Below are positions 30,072 to 40,000 of a DNA stretch of 41,504 bases, piece after piece. A program made the position numbers and the translations under genes. Position 1 is the first letter of the stretch, and each line of letters starts with the position of its first letter. Source of the DNA: Acidimicrobiaceae bacterium (GTDB lineage Bacteria > Actinomycetota > Acidimicrobiia > Acidimicrobiales > Aldehydirespiratoraceae); contig JAPOQG010000408.1 of NCBI GenBank assembly GCA_026710865.1, positions 1 through 41,504 on the forward strand, in the 5' to 3' direction. The notes below the pieces were generated by a model, which saw only the letters and a program-made list of their open reading frames with translations, ran no database searches and was not told the origin of the DNA.

Positions 30072-31541
30072 GTGGCCTTCTCCTGGAACACGATAGGTGG
30101 CGTGGAGTCCCCGCTCGTGAGGGGGCGACCTGAACAGTTCAACGAGGTCTCGGCGACTTTCGAGACAATTGCGGAGCGAACTGGTCCCCTCATCGATGAC
30201 CTTTGGGAACTGCGACGTGGCCGGAGTGAGGGATTCGCCGGCGAGACCGCAGAGTCGGTCGGCATGAGAATCGGGGAATTCATTGGGCGGCTGTCGTATG
30301 TCCCGGAGGTGTCAGCGACGATCGGCAGTACCTTCGAGCGCCACGGTTGTCGACTTGAGGAACTGGAGGTGAAGGCGAGTGAAGCGCTGGCCAGAGCGCG
30401 TACACGCTGGAATCGGAAGCAATCAGCTGAATCAGAGATCCAGAACCACAAGAGTTCAATCAACTGGTTGAACCGCCAGATATCTCAACTGCACTGCTAT
30501 TGCGCTGGCCCCTGCGCCTGTAATGTGGAGACCCGTAGGAGCAAGCTAGAGTCTCAACGCAGGAATGCCGAGTACGATCTGGGTTGTGCCAGCAGCGAAC
30601 TATCGACTGCGGAGGGTCTTCTGGATGACAGCCGGAACGACTATAGAGCGATACGCCAAGAAGAAGATGACCTTAATGAGTCGACTGCGCACCGGCTAAA
30701 GGTCATGCCGTTATGGAGCTTGAGAGATACCGGCAACGTCCTCTCGGAGGCGGTTGAGAACGTCAACGCATGGATTAGCGAAGCGTGGGACTTTTTTGTC
30801 AATGAGTTGCTGCAGGTTCTCCATGATGCGTTGACGACTCTCCTTGATTGGCTGGATGTTTTTGGACTCCTCTTGGAGTGGATTCCAGTCGTGAATGTCG
30901 CCTTCAAGTTCGTTGAGTTGTTCTTTACTGCCGTGAAGGCGGGTGTGGGTCTTGGCTTGGTGTTGTCAGGCCAGATGAGTCTCTCAGAATTCATCATAGA
31001 CACGGCTATTGACGCTGCAGGTGTAGCGCTCCCGGGAGGAAGACTAATAGGCAAGGGCATCAAGAAGGTCTTTAAGACCGGCTGTTTGGATAGGGCCATG
31101 AATGTCGTCACGAAAAACGTCGATGCAGTTGAAGGGTATGCCAAGCGGCAGACTGTCGGAATGGCCAAGGCGACATATCGATTTCCCGGGATCAAACAAG
31201 CCAACGATTTAATATATCGAAAGTCTAAGGTCGTCTTGTTCAAGGGAGCACGGGGTTATACTCCCAGGAGAGATCGGTTCTTTCCGGATCTGGACCGCCG
31301 TAGCTGGATAACCCGCACGGCTCGTGACAACGGCTTCGTCTATACGAAATTGCTGAATCCATTCGGAAAGTCCCGCGAGGCATTCGCCACTGACAGGATC
31401 TTCGAGGTCGGCGTGAATGAAGTCAAAGCCCGAACAGAGTGGCTCATGGACAAAAATAGCCGGTTCACGCCATACACCGTTCTGGTTCCATGCACGCTCC
31501 AGAAGCCCATCCGAGTGATCACAGGATTCACAGGCCAGTAA
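30072..31541 (+). CDS. Candidate type VII-secreted effector with Cys-tipped coiled-coil hairpin
   Basis: This 489-aa protein has several zones. Residues 1-110 are helical, with a WELRRGRSEGFAGETAESV turn like LXG/WXG N-termini. Residues about 110-220 form two charged coiled-coil arms around a tip, CYCAGPCAC, with Cys142, 144, 148 and 150. Residues about 233-335 are hydrophobic, resembling the pre-toxin region of polymorphic toxins, with GVALPGGRLIGKGIKKV. A C-terminal domain of about 145 residues has basic and aromatic character. I do not recognise that domain. The later part has lower GC than the flanks, common in polymorphic toxins. GTG 30072 lies 6 bp after the EspC-like stop. Role as toxin is inferred from architecture and place. 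Confidence 0.7.
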   Translation: MAFSWNTIGGVESPLVRGRPEQFNEVSATFETIAERTGPLIDDLWELRRGRSEGFAGETAESVGMRIGEFIGRLSYVPEVSATIGSTFERHGCRLEELEVKASEALARARTRWNRKQSAESEIQNHKSSINWLNRQISQLHCYCAGPCACNVETRRSKLESQRRNAEYDLGCASSELSTAEGLLDDSRNDYRAIRQEEDDLNESTAHRLKVMPLWSLRDTGNVLSEAVENVNAWISEAWDFFVNELLQVLHDALTTLLDWLDVFGLLLEWIPVVNVAFKFVELFFTAVKAGVGLGLVLSGQMSLSEFIIDTAIDAAGVALPGGRLIGKGIKKVFKTGCLDRAMNVVTKNVDAVEGYAKRQTVGMAKATYRFPGIKQANDLIYRKSKVVLFKGARGYTPRRDRFFPDLDRRSWITRTARDNGFVYTKLLNPFGKSREAFATDRIFEVGVNEVKARTEWLMDKNSRFTPYTVLVPCTLQKPIRVITGFTGQ

Positions 31542-31556
31542 GGACGAGCCATTCAT

Positions 31557-32300
31557 ATGACCATTTTGCCGGACTCAGTTGCTCTCGCTCTGCCAGAGGA
31601 GTGGGAGGATATCCCGCTTGAAGCGTCGGAGTACCGCCAGTTCATTGAACAGCAACTCGCAGGACTGAAGGAAGCCGGATTCGATGATCGCGCCGATCTG
31701 CGCCAGTTCGAGGTATTGGCTGAGTTGGGATATGAACTGGCACAGAGAGCAAGGGTCATGATGGCCAGCAGTCTTGTGGCGGTAATGGAGGGCTCGAACG
31801 AGGATGACGAGGCCGTGATGCTAATGGCGAACCTCGTTGTGTCTGGATTTCTCAGGGAGGAGCTTGATACCGATGTTCCGTTGAGAGCTGAAATTGTGGC
31901 TGAGTCATTCTCACAGCGCGTGCCGATCGATGACGATCGGGTCCGGCACGACCACATAGAGCCGCCGTCCGTGTGTGAGATTGGAGGCCTGAAATCGGCC
32001 AAGCTCGTTCGTCTCATGAGTCTTCCGCCTGAGCGCGGAGGAGACCTCAAACAGTTCACGCAGACGTATTTGGTCTCCGTCGCCGAAGGTGACGCGGTTA
32101 TCGTCTTGCAGTTTTCTACTATGAACTTCGAGCTTGCCCGCGAGTTCTCAGAACTATTTGAGACTATCGCCCAGACACTTAGAATTCTGTACCCGGACGA
32201 TCCGACGTTCCTGGACGAAGTAGACGCTGATGGTGGTTCTGGTATGGACGCGGCAGCTACAGTCAGTCATGAGCATGAGGCAACGAACGATGGCGGATGA
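31557..32300 (+). CDS. Candidate immunity protein or secretion chaperone
   Basis: This 247-aa soluble, strongly acidic protein starts MTILPDSVALALPEEWEDI. It consists of a helical first half and a second half with strands (KLVRLMSLPPERGG, YLVSVAEGDAVIVLQFST). No signal peptide or membrane segment is seen. It lies 15 bp after the candidate effector and before the secretion ATPase, the usual position of an immunity protein or an EspG-like chaperone. I do not recognise a family. An acidic protein would suit binding to the basic C-terminal domain of its neighbour. ATG 31557 follows AAGGA. Confidence 0.6.
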   Translation: MTILPDSVALALPEEWEDIPLEASEYRQFIEQQLAGLKEAGFDDRADLRQFEVLAELGYELAQRARVMMASSLVAVMEGSNEDDEAVMLMANLVVSGFLREELDTDVPLRAEIVAESFSQRVPIDDDRVRHDHIEPPSVCEIGGLKSAKLVRLMSLPPERGGDLKQFTQTYLVSVAEGDAVIVLQFSTMNFELAREFSELFETIAQTLRILYPDDPTFLDEVDADGGSGMDAAATVSHEHEATNDGG

Positions 32301-32550
32301 TCGCGGTGCCGTCGAGCGCGAAGAACTCATCGCTAGGCTCAGAGATGATCTAGGGAGCCAAACACCGTTGAAGACAGTGGTATGCAAGCCAGCAGACGCG
32401 GGGGATGCTGAAGACGATTTGGTGGCGGATGCGGAAGATGATTTGGCAGACGGAGGAAGCCCGCCACATCGCATCGCATCTTTCTCAGAATCGGCACTAC
32501 AAATCGCCGACAGGATTCTCGCAGCAGCCTCCGTGCCGGTGCCACGATGA
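32290..32550 (+). CDS. Small acidic protein of unknown function
   Basis: The 86-aa product starts MADDRGAVEREELIARLRDD. It has an Asp/Glu-rich middle with two similar acidic segments (DAEDDLVADAEDDLAD) and an amphipathic C-terminal helix. ATG 32290 overlaps the previous gene by 11 bp. It is not a recognised family. Its place in the island suggests an accessory or regulatory role. Confidence 0.55.
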   Translation: MADDRGAVEREELIARLRDDLGSQTPLKTVVCKPADAGDAEDDLVADAEDDLADGGSPPHRIASFSESALQIADRILAAASVPVPR

Positions 32551-32657
32551 CTCAAGGCCACCGCACCCGTCGACCAGTGGGTTTATGGAGACGATGCTGG
32601 CTGCATCGGTCACCCGGCGATGACATGCCTGTGGCAGGACGTTAGGCGACGGGCTCG

Positions 32658-35600
32658 ATGGATCATTGGCGGGTATCGGTCGAGGAGCGCGGGGGCAGTT
32701 TCTGCCACCTTGTGGTGTCGGCTACGGAAGATGCGTGTTGGTCGGAACTGCTGGAGAAGTTCCTTGAGTACGGCTTCGACGGCCATGAGCTGAGTGTGGA
32801 CGGCGAGCGCCCGCATACTCACCAGTTGCTCGTCGACTGTTGCTTCCGTCACGGCTCGCGGTTCATCACGTCGCAGCATACGAAGGAACTGGAGGCCGGC
32901 TCGTACGTCATTGCCGTCGCAGGCCCCGACACGGGTGCATCGAAGAGATTGGCCGACTCGGGGCTCTCGGTCGGTCGCGACTCGACAGGGCTCTCAAGCT
33001 CGCTGAGGATCGATGACTCGACCCTGTCAGCCCATCACATGACGCTGCGGACGCGGCGACGCGACGCCGCCGGGGCGCAGCCCGCCGCCGCGGATGGTCT
33101 TGTGGTCGAGGACAACAACAGCACAAACGGCACGCTGCTGGAGGGCGCTCCCGTGGCCGAGTCGGTGGTGGCGTCGGCGCGCTCCTACATCGCGGCCGGG
33201 TCCACGACGCTGTCCGTCCTTGAAGTTGCGCCCGACGAGATCGCTCCAGCGACATCCGCCCGCGGGCCGTCGGAACCGCTGCAGCGTCGCTTTCGGGAGG
33301 CGCGGGCACCCCTTCCGAAACAGCTCAGGCACCCGACACCCCCGCGCAAAGAGTCCGAGGCGAACAAACGCAGTCTCATGACCATGCTCATGCCGGTCAT
33401 CTCGTCGGTGGGCATGGCCCTGATGATGATGGTCGTGTTCACCAGCACCGACAGAGGCGACGTGATGGGAATTCCCGTCGCGTTCCTCTACGTCGCGGTA
33501 ATCGCGATCGGCCCGTTGTTCATGGCCTTCGACGGCGTCCGGCGCCGGTCCAAAGAGTCACGGGAGCGCCTGAAGGACAAGGCCGACTACCAAGCCGATC
33601 TAAAGCGCTTCGTTGCCGAGTTGACCGCAGCTCGCAAGGACGAACGAGATCGCGACCGGTGGACGGCGATTCCAGCTGGCCTGGGGGCACTTCTGGCACA
33701 GGTTCGTCACGAGCGGCTCTGGGAGCGATCGGTCGCGGATGAAGACTTCTGCGAGATTTCGGTGGGACTCCACGATCGGCCTTCGACTATCAGAGTGGAG
33801 GGCCGGCAACCCTCAGAGCGACTGCCCTTCGACACCCAGTGGTCGATGGTTCTGCGCCACTCGCTAATCGGAGAAGGCCCGATGGCAGTGCTCGGCTCGG
33901 TGCCGCGCGCCCGGGCCCTCGGTCGAGCGTTGCTGCTTGATCTTGCCGCGTCCCACTCACCCAACGATGTGAGGATCTGGTTGATCACAGACGCGGAGCA
34001 GGAAGCGGCCTCCGACTGGGACGGCGCCAGATGGCTTCCCCACACGTTCATGGGAGACTCGCAGAACAGCGTGTTCTCCACTCCTGCTAGCCGGGCCGCA
34101 GCGTTCACGGCCCTCAAGTCCATAGTCAACGAGCGAGCGAGCGCCGAACGCCGCGAGGGACCGTCTCTGCCCGTCCACATAGTGCTGGTCGACTGCGTAG
34201 CCGCGCTGGAGCCAGAGGAATTGACCGATCTGATCGTCGACGGTGCGCCCGTCGGTGTGGTCGGTGTGATCCTCGATGCGAAGGTCACACCGGAGGGCAC
34301 CCGCGCCCAGTTGACATTGGGGAAATACGTCGACGAGGCGACGTTCGTGAGTGAGACCCAGCCGCGCGCCAACCGGGTGCGGAGCTTCGAGATGACGACG
34401 GACACATTCGAGGCCGCGGCCAGGGCACTGGCGCAGTTCCGCCCGGCCGGATCGACGCGCGACGCACCGGGCGAGTCCACCCTCATCCGGCTCGTGGACC
34501 TCATCGATGCGCAGACCGATCCTGGCGGCGTGGACAGGGTGATCGAACGCTGGAGCCAAGGCGGCACGTCCCGCGTCCGGGTCGGCGGGCTGGGAGACCA
34601 CATCACCGAGATCGACATCATGAAGGACGGACCCCACGGCCTCGTCGGGGGAACGACTCGCTCCGGCAAGACGGAGTTCCTCAAGTCGCTCATCGTGTCG
34701 CTCGCGGCGGCCAACCATCCTGACGACCTGTCGATAGTCATCGTCGACTTCAAAGGGGGAGTCGACCACGAACTGTCGGCCCGACTGCCGCATGTGATCG
34801 ACCTCTCCACCAACCACGACGTCGATTCGTTCGTGCGCACCGTGCAGCTGATCGAGGCGGAGATGCGCCGCCGCCAGGAGGAGTTCAAGAAGGTGGGCGC
34901 GCCCAACCACGACGCATACCGCGCCGCGCGGCGGGCTCGCCCCTCCGTTCCGCCGATACCACGCCTGCTCGTCATCGTCGACGAGTTCAGCGAGTTGCTC
35001 AGCTCCGATGCCGGCAAGGCAAACCTGTCCTCGCTCGAGAGCGTCACCAGGGTCGGCGGAGGGCTGGGCGTGCATCTCCTGCTCGTCACGCAGAACTTCG
35101 AGAACCAGCTCCCGTCGCAGATAGCGGCCAACGCGGGGCTGCGGATCTGCTTCCGCGTCCAGGAGCCCGTCCACAGCAAGGCGGTGCTCGACTCGCCCGA
35201 GGCCGCATCGATTCCCAAGGAGCGCATCGGGAGGGCCTTCCTGAGGTCGCACGGCGGACGCGCCGTCGAGTTCCAGGCGGCCCGGGTGGCTGGTCCCCGT
35301 CCCGGCCGGGAGTATGCCACGGAACCCGTGGAGATCAGAATCGTGCCGTTCGAGTCGCTGCCGGACGCTCCGCCGGAGCCACCGGTTGTTGACGTGCCTG
35401 CTGAAGACACCGACATGTACGCGGTCGTCGAAGTGATCCGGCTGGCAGCCAGCCACTCGGGTTGGACGGCGCCGGCGGTGCCTTGGCCAGCAGAGCTGCC
35501 CCGTGATCTCGGTCTCGATGATCTCGATGAGGTCGGCCCGCTGTGGCCTGTGGGGGTGAGGGACGAGCCGGAGCGGCAGAGGCAGGTAACGGTGGCGTTC

Positions 35601-37085
35601 GAACCCTACGGCCCCAACATGCTCCTGATCGGCGGCGCCGAAGCCCGGCTCGGCGAGGTGGCCCGGGCGGTGGTGGCCTCGGCGGCTGCTCGGCACAGCC
35701 CCGAGGAGATGCACTTCTACATCATCGACACGCAGGGCCAGGGCCTCGGCGCGCTCAGGGGGCTGCCTCACGTCGGGGCTGTCGCGGAGCGCAACGAACC
35801 GCTCGCCATGCGGATCCTTCGACACGTCGCCTCGGAGGTCGCCATGCGGAAGTCTGCCCTCTCGGACATGGGCCTCTCATCCGTTCAGGAGCTCGTGACG
35901 GTGGCGGCCGAGACCATGCCCGACACCGTGCTCGTCGTCAACGGCGCCGACCGTCTCCTGATGTCCGGCGAGATGGAGCCCAGCCCGTTGCTGTCGCCGC
36001 TGACAGCGCTCGTGTCGGAGACCGCCGGGACAGGAGTGCGAGTGCTGCTTACCGGCTCACCCTCGGTGGCACACCAGCGGCTGGGCGCCTCCGTCGGACG
36101 GCGGTTCGTGCTGAGGTGCCCGGACCCCAACGACTATTCGGGCTTGGGCGTTCCCCGTGCCCTGCAGAGCGCTCTCGACGCGCCTCGTCGGGCCGTCGAC
36201 GTGGAGAGCGGCCACCTGATGCAGTTCGCACTCGTGCCGTCAACGCCCGACGCGCCGCCCGGAGAGGTAGTTCGAGCGCTCGGCGCCCGCCTGACGGAAA
36301 GGTGGCGGGAGTTGGAGCACTCGGCGTTGATGCCGACCGTCCTGAAGGATCTGCCCTGGCCGCTCTCGATCCGCGAGGTCCTCGCCTCGCCGCCGCCGGA
36401 CTCCGTCCCGAATCCCGTTGCCCTGTGCGTCAGCACGGACACGGGCGACCCGTCGTGGCTGGACGCCGAGGAGGACGGGCCCGCCTTCTTCGTGTGCGGC
36501 TCGACCAAGAGCGGGCGAAGCAGCGCCCTGATCTCCGCCGCGACACTGATGGCCCGGCATGGCTGGCGGGTTCTGGGCCTGCCGCTGTCTCGCCGGTCGC
36601 CGGTCGCCGAGGCCTTTCCCGGCAAGGTCGTGTCGCCGGAAGGCATCGCATCCGAGGCGGATTCGCGTGATCCGGTCGCGTTGTTCATCGACGACACCCA
36701 TCGATGGGACGAGGACGCCGAATCGGTCCGAGCTCTGCTCGGCGGCCCAGGGCGACGAGCCGTGATCGCCGCAGGACCGACAGAGTTCTTCAACGGACGC
36801 AACGACCTGCTGCGGGCGCTCCCGGCGCGGTGTGCGCTGGTGCTCGCTCCCAGCAGCAGCCTCGACGCGTCACAGTTCGGTGTGCGCCGTCTCAGCGACG
36901 AGGCGTTGCGGGACCGGCGCCCTGGAATGGGAGTGCTGGTCGTGGCGGGAGAGCTCTTCCGGGTCCAGGTCCCATTCGTGTCGGCAGCTGGCACCGAAGC
37001 GCCGAGGGGCCGACGCAGGAGCAGTCGGTCGGCGCTCGGGGAAGACGAACGACAGGCGACGGCGGGGCAGTCGAATGGCGCTTGA
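32658..37085 (+). CDS. FHA-FtsK/SpoIIIE-type secretion ATPase (EssC/EccC-like)
   Basis: This 1475-aa protein is the motor of a type VII-like secretion system. The first 95 residues may be a degenerate FHA-like module. A recognisable FHA domain covers about 98-165 (LSVGRDSTG, LSAHHMTL, VEDNNSTNGTLL), the fold that binds phosphothreonine. Two transmembrane segments lie at about 239-262 and 271-291. The first ATPase module has an intact Walker A, GGTTRSGKTE (about 664), IVIVDFKGG (about 693) and VIVDEFSEL (about 774). The second module has LLIGGAEARLGE (about 988), which lacks the P-loop Lys. The third has CGSTKSGRSS (about 1276) and VALFIDDTHRW (about 1340). N-terminal FHA and length match Firmicute EssC better than mycobacterial EccC. 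Its end overlaps the kinase gene by 11 bp. Confidence 0.9.
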   Translation: MDHWRVSVEERGGSFCHLVVSATEDACWSELLEKFLEYGFDGHELSVDGERPHTHQLLVDCCFRHGSRFITSQHTKELEAGSYVIAVAGPDTGASKRLADSGLSVGRDSTGLSSSLRIDDSTLSAHHMTLRTRRRDAAGAQPAAADGLVVEDNNSTNGTLLEGAPVAESVVASARSYIAAGSTTLSVLEVAPDEIAPATSARGPSEPLQRRFREARAPLPKQLRHPTPPRKESEANKRSLMTMLMPVISSVGMALMMMVVFTSTDRGDVMGIPVAFLYVAVIAIGPLFMAFDGVRRRSKESRERLKDKADYQADLKRFVAELTAARKDERDRDRWTAIPAGLGALLAQVRHERLWERSVADEDFCEISVGLHDRPSTIRVEGRQPSERLPFDTQWSMVLRHSLIGEGPMAVLGSVPRARALGRALLLDLAASHSPNDVRIWLITDAEQEAASDWDGARWLPHTFMGDSQNSVFSTPASRAAAFTALKSIVNERASAERREGPSLPVHIVLVDCVAALEPEELTDLIVDGAPVGVVGVILDAKVTPEGTRAQLTLGKYVDEATFVSETQPRANRVRSFEMTTDTFEAAARALAQFRPAGSTRDAPGESTLIRLVDLIDAQTDPGGVDRVIERWSQGGTSRVRVGGLGDHITEIDIMKDGPHGLVGGTTRSGKTEFLKSLIVSLAAANHPDDLSIVIVDFKGGVDHELSARLPHVIDLSTNHDVDSFVRTVQLIEAEMRRRQEEFKKVGAPNHDAYRAARRARPSVPPIPRLLVIVDEFSELLSSDAGKANLSSLESVTRVGGGLGVHLLLVTQNFENQLPSQIAANAGLRICFRVQEPVHSKAVLDSPEAASIPKERIGRAFLRSHGGRAVEFQAARVAGPRPGREYATEPVEIRIVPFESLPDAPPEPPVVDVPAEDTDMYAVVEVIRLAASHSGWTAPAVPWPAELPRDLGLDDLDEVGPLWPVGVRDEPERQRQVTVAFEPYGPNMLLIGGAEARLGEVARAVVASAAARHSPEEMHFYIIDTQGQGLGALRGLPHVGAVAERNEPLAMRILRHVASEVAMRKSALSDMGLSSVQELVTVAAETMPDTVLVVNGADRLLMSGEMEPSPLLSPLTALVSETAGTGVRVLLTGSPSVAHQRLGASVGRRFVLRCPDPNDYSGLGVPRALQSALDAPRRAVDVESGHLMQFALVPSTPDAPPGEVVRALGARLTERWRELEHSALMPTVLKDLPWPLSIREVLASPPPDSVPNPVALCVSTDTGDPSWLDAEEDGPAFFVCGSTKSGRSSALISAATLMARHGWRVLGLPLSRRSPVAEAFPGKVVSPEGIASEADSRDPVALFIDDTHRWDEDAESVRALLGGPGRRAVIAAGPTEFFNGRNDLLRALPARCALVLAPSSSLDASQFGVRRLSDEALRDRRPGMGVLVVAGELFRVQVPFVSAAGTEAPRGRRRSSRSALGEDERQATAGQSNGA

Positions 37086-40000
37086 GGACCGCGACCGGGA
37101 CGCCTCCGTCGTCGTCGATGAGGCGCTGCTGGCGTCGCTGCGTGGCGGCGCGCCGCCAGGACCAGGAGAGTCGGCAGCGGGAGCCGACGCTCCAGCGGGA
37201 GACGGCGGTTCGGCAACGGGCCAGGACGCGTCCGAGACGGTCGAGGATCGGGGCGCCGGCACCGGTGCGGCTGGCGGTGCGGCCCGTGAGATACCGACCA
37301 TCGAAGGCTACGGAGCGCTTCGCGAGATCGGCCGGGGCGGCTTCAGCACAGTCTTTGAGGCGCTCCAGTTCGAGTTCGAGCGGTGGGTCGCGGTCAAGGT
37401 GCTCGACGAGGCCATCACTGACGACGAGGCCGTCGCGGACTTCGAGCGAGAGTGCCGGGCCATGGGAGGGTTGTCGAGCCATCCCAACATCGTGACGGTG
37501 TTCTCCAGCGAGTTCACCTCCGATCGGAGACCCTGCATCGTGATGGAGTTGTTCCCGCACGGCAACTATCTGAACATCCTCCAGCGCACCGGGCCTCTGG
37601 GTCTTGAGCAGTTGCTGCCGGTGAGCGTGCGGGTCGCGGGGGCGCTGGCCACCGCGCACAACCGAGGAATGGTGCACGGCGACGTCAAGCCCCAGAATAT
37701 TTTCCGTTCCCAGTATGAGGTTGCGGCGCTCGGAGATTTTGGGATTGCAACGCTCATCAGCCATCGATGGAGTGACCAGAAGACCAGGATGTCGCTGTAC
37801 TACGCGGCGCCGGAGATCATCGAACGCGGCGTCGCGGCGGCGTCACCGTTCGCTGATCAGTACTCGCTCGCCGCCACCATCTACACCTTGGCCACGGGCT
37901 TGAGGCCATTCGAGGGGGACGGCTCCGAAACGACCCGCCAAGTCCTGGAGCGCACGCTAACCGGTCCCCCGCCCAAGCTCGGTCCCGAGCATCCCGCCGC
38001 TATGAGGGATCTACTGCACAAGGCGATGTCACGACGGCTCAGCGAACGCTTCCGCGACGTGCGCGAGTTTGCTGAGGCACTCGTCGATATGGAGCGCCAA
38101 ATCGGGCTTAGCCCTACCGAGATCCGCATTGGCGCCGACGCAGGCCGGTACATAGGCGGCGTCGTCGATCTGAGTGGGTCAATGTCGCGCTCTCAGGAGT
38201 CGTCCCGAGAGCCTTCCTCGGACAGGTCAATCCCCGCAGCTCCGCGAGTGGCGGGCGGCCAGCGCCCGGGCGGGGACCCGTCTGGCGGAGTCCCCTCTCA
38301 GGTGGAGCGCCCCGTTCACTCGCGTGACACATCTTCTACCGGCGGACTCGTGCATGGGGCCCCGGATGCCGATTATGTCGCCGTCGACGCGACGATCGTG
38401 AGGCCTCAGCGCCCTGTGGCACCGGCGCAGCCGTCGGCTGGGCCCGAGCAGCCTCAGGAGAAGAGCAAGATCCCCCGGTGGGCCAAGATCGGTTCCGCTG
38501 CGGTTGCCGTCGCGGCGGCGGGTGCTGCGATCGTCCTCGTCCTCACACTAGGCGGAGACGATGGGGCAGCGGGCGGTGACGATGGGGCAGCGGACGATGA
38601 GGAAATGCGCGGAGACGATGAGCAAGACTCTCCGCCCACCGACACAGCCTCTTCGACGACGACATCTACGACCACCACTACAATCGTCGGTCCTGTGGTG
38701 CCGGATGCTCCGATTGAGCTAGTCGTGCAGGGGCGTGATGAGCGTCTCGTAGTGAGTTGGCAGGAGCCCAATGACGGCGGATCACCAATAAGCCACTACG
38801 AGGTCGGTTTGCATCTTGACGGTGTGGAACAGAGTATTGATTCAAGGACAATCAATGACCTCGATGATTTGCATGTGGAGTTCACAGGACTCGTGAACGG
38901 CCAGACATACGAGGTACGTGTTGCAGCCGTGAATGAGGCCAAACTGCGAGGCGATGATGACACAAAATCTGCCACCCCAAGAGCACCGCCCGACAGGCCT
39001 CGTAACGTCGTTGTAGATGAGGCCTATCGCCAACTGGAGGTGAAATGGGACGCACCGGACGACGGTGGATCGGCAATCACGGAGTATCGGGTGGAACTGT
39101 ACTCTGACGGTGAAATGCATGATGATGCGAAGGCTGTTCCCGAAAGCCTTACTGCAGAGTTCTCAGATCTAGACAGCGGCAGATCATACGAAGTGCGGTT
39201 GTTTGCACAAAACGAGGCCGGACTGAGTGAAGCGGCCGTGCAGTATGGTATCGCCCTTGACAGGATTGCTTTTGTTAGCAATCTCGAGGGCCAGGATGCG
39301 ATCTATTATGTAGATGTCAGGAGGAGAAACGACTCCTTCTCACTAGTAGAATACGAGCGCGTCACTGACAGTGATACACGGGAGAGGGAGGGTCGTCCCA
39401 GCTGGTCGCCTGACGGGGAATGGATCGCATTCCAGCGCCGTCATCCCGAAGACACTCATTGGCAGATCTTCCTCAAGAACATTGAGTCTGATGAAGAGTT
39501 AAGGCTGCTGTGTGGCCGCGAGAATGGCTGGGCACCGACTTGGTCACCGGACGGTAGGAGTATCGCGTTCGCCCGGGGAAGCGCAGGAAACGACATTTGG
39601 GTGATTGATTCCGTAAGCGGCGAGGCAACACGCTTGAAGGACAAATTCGACGCCGATGACGCCTTCCCGAGTTGGTCACCTGACGGAGACACAATTGCTG
39701 TCGCCCGTCGAGATCATGATCCCACGAGGTCGAAGGCATTCAATGACAGGCAGCCTCGCGAGATCCGAGTCTTTACTGGTATCGCGTCTGGCGCAACAGG
39801 TGGGGAACTCGGTGTTGGACGATTGACAGATTACAGGACGGGAGACTATTCTTCGCCGGATTGGTCACCTGAAGGAGACAGGATTGCGCACTCCGTCAAA
39901 TTGACGGGTTCGGGTCATCGTCACATCGAGGTCATTGACCGAGACGGTAACCTATTGCAGCCGTTGACCCTAGAAGATAATGATGACCATCCAAGCTGGT

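Noticed and set aside
37075..37310. Ala/Gly-rich N-terminus of the kinase as a misassigned start
   Set aside because: The ATG at 37075 overlaps the ATPase stop by 11 bp and there is no better start before the kinase domain. Low-complexity N-termini are common in such kinases.
38641..38700. ACG/ACC triplet-rich stretch as a regulatory repeat
   Set aside because: It encodes the Thr-rich linker between the kinase transmembrane helix and the first FN3 domain, a normal feature of secreted actinobacterial linkers.
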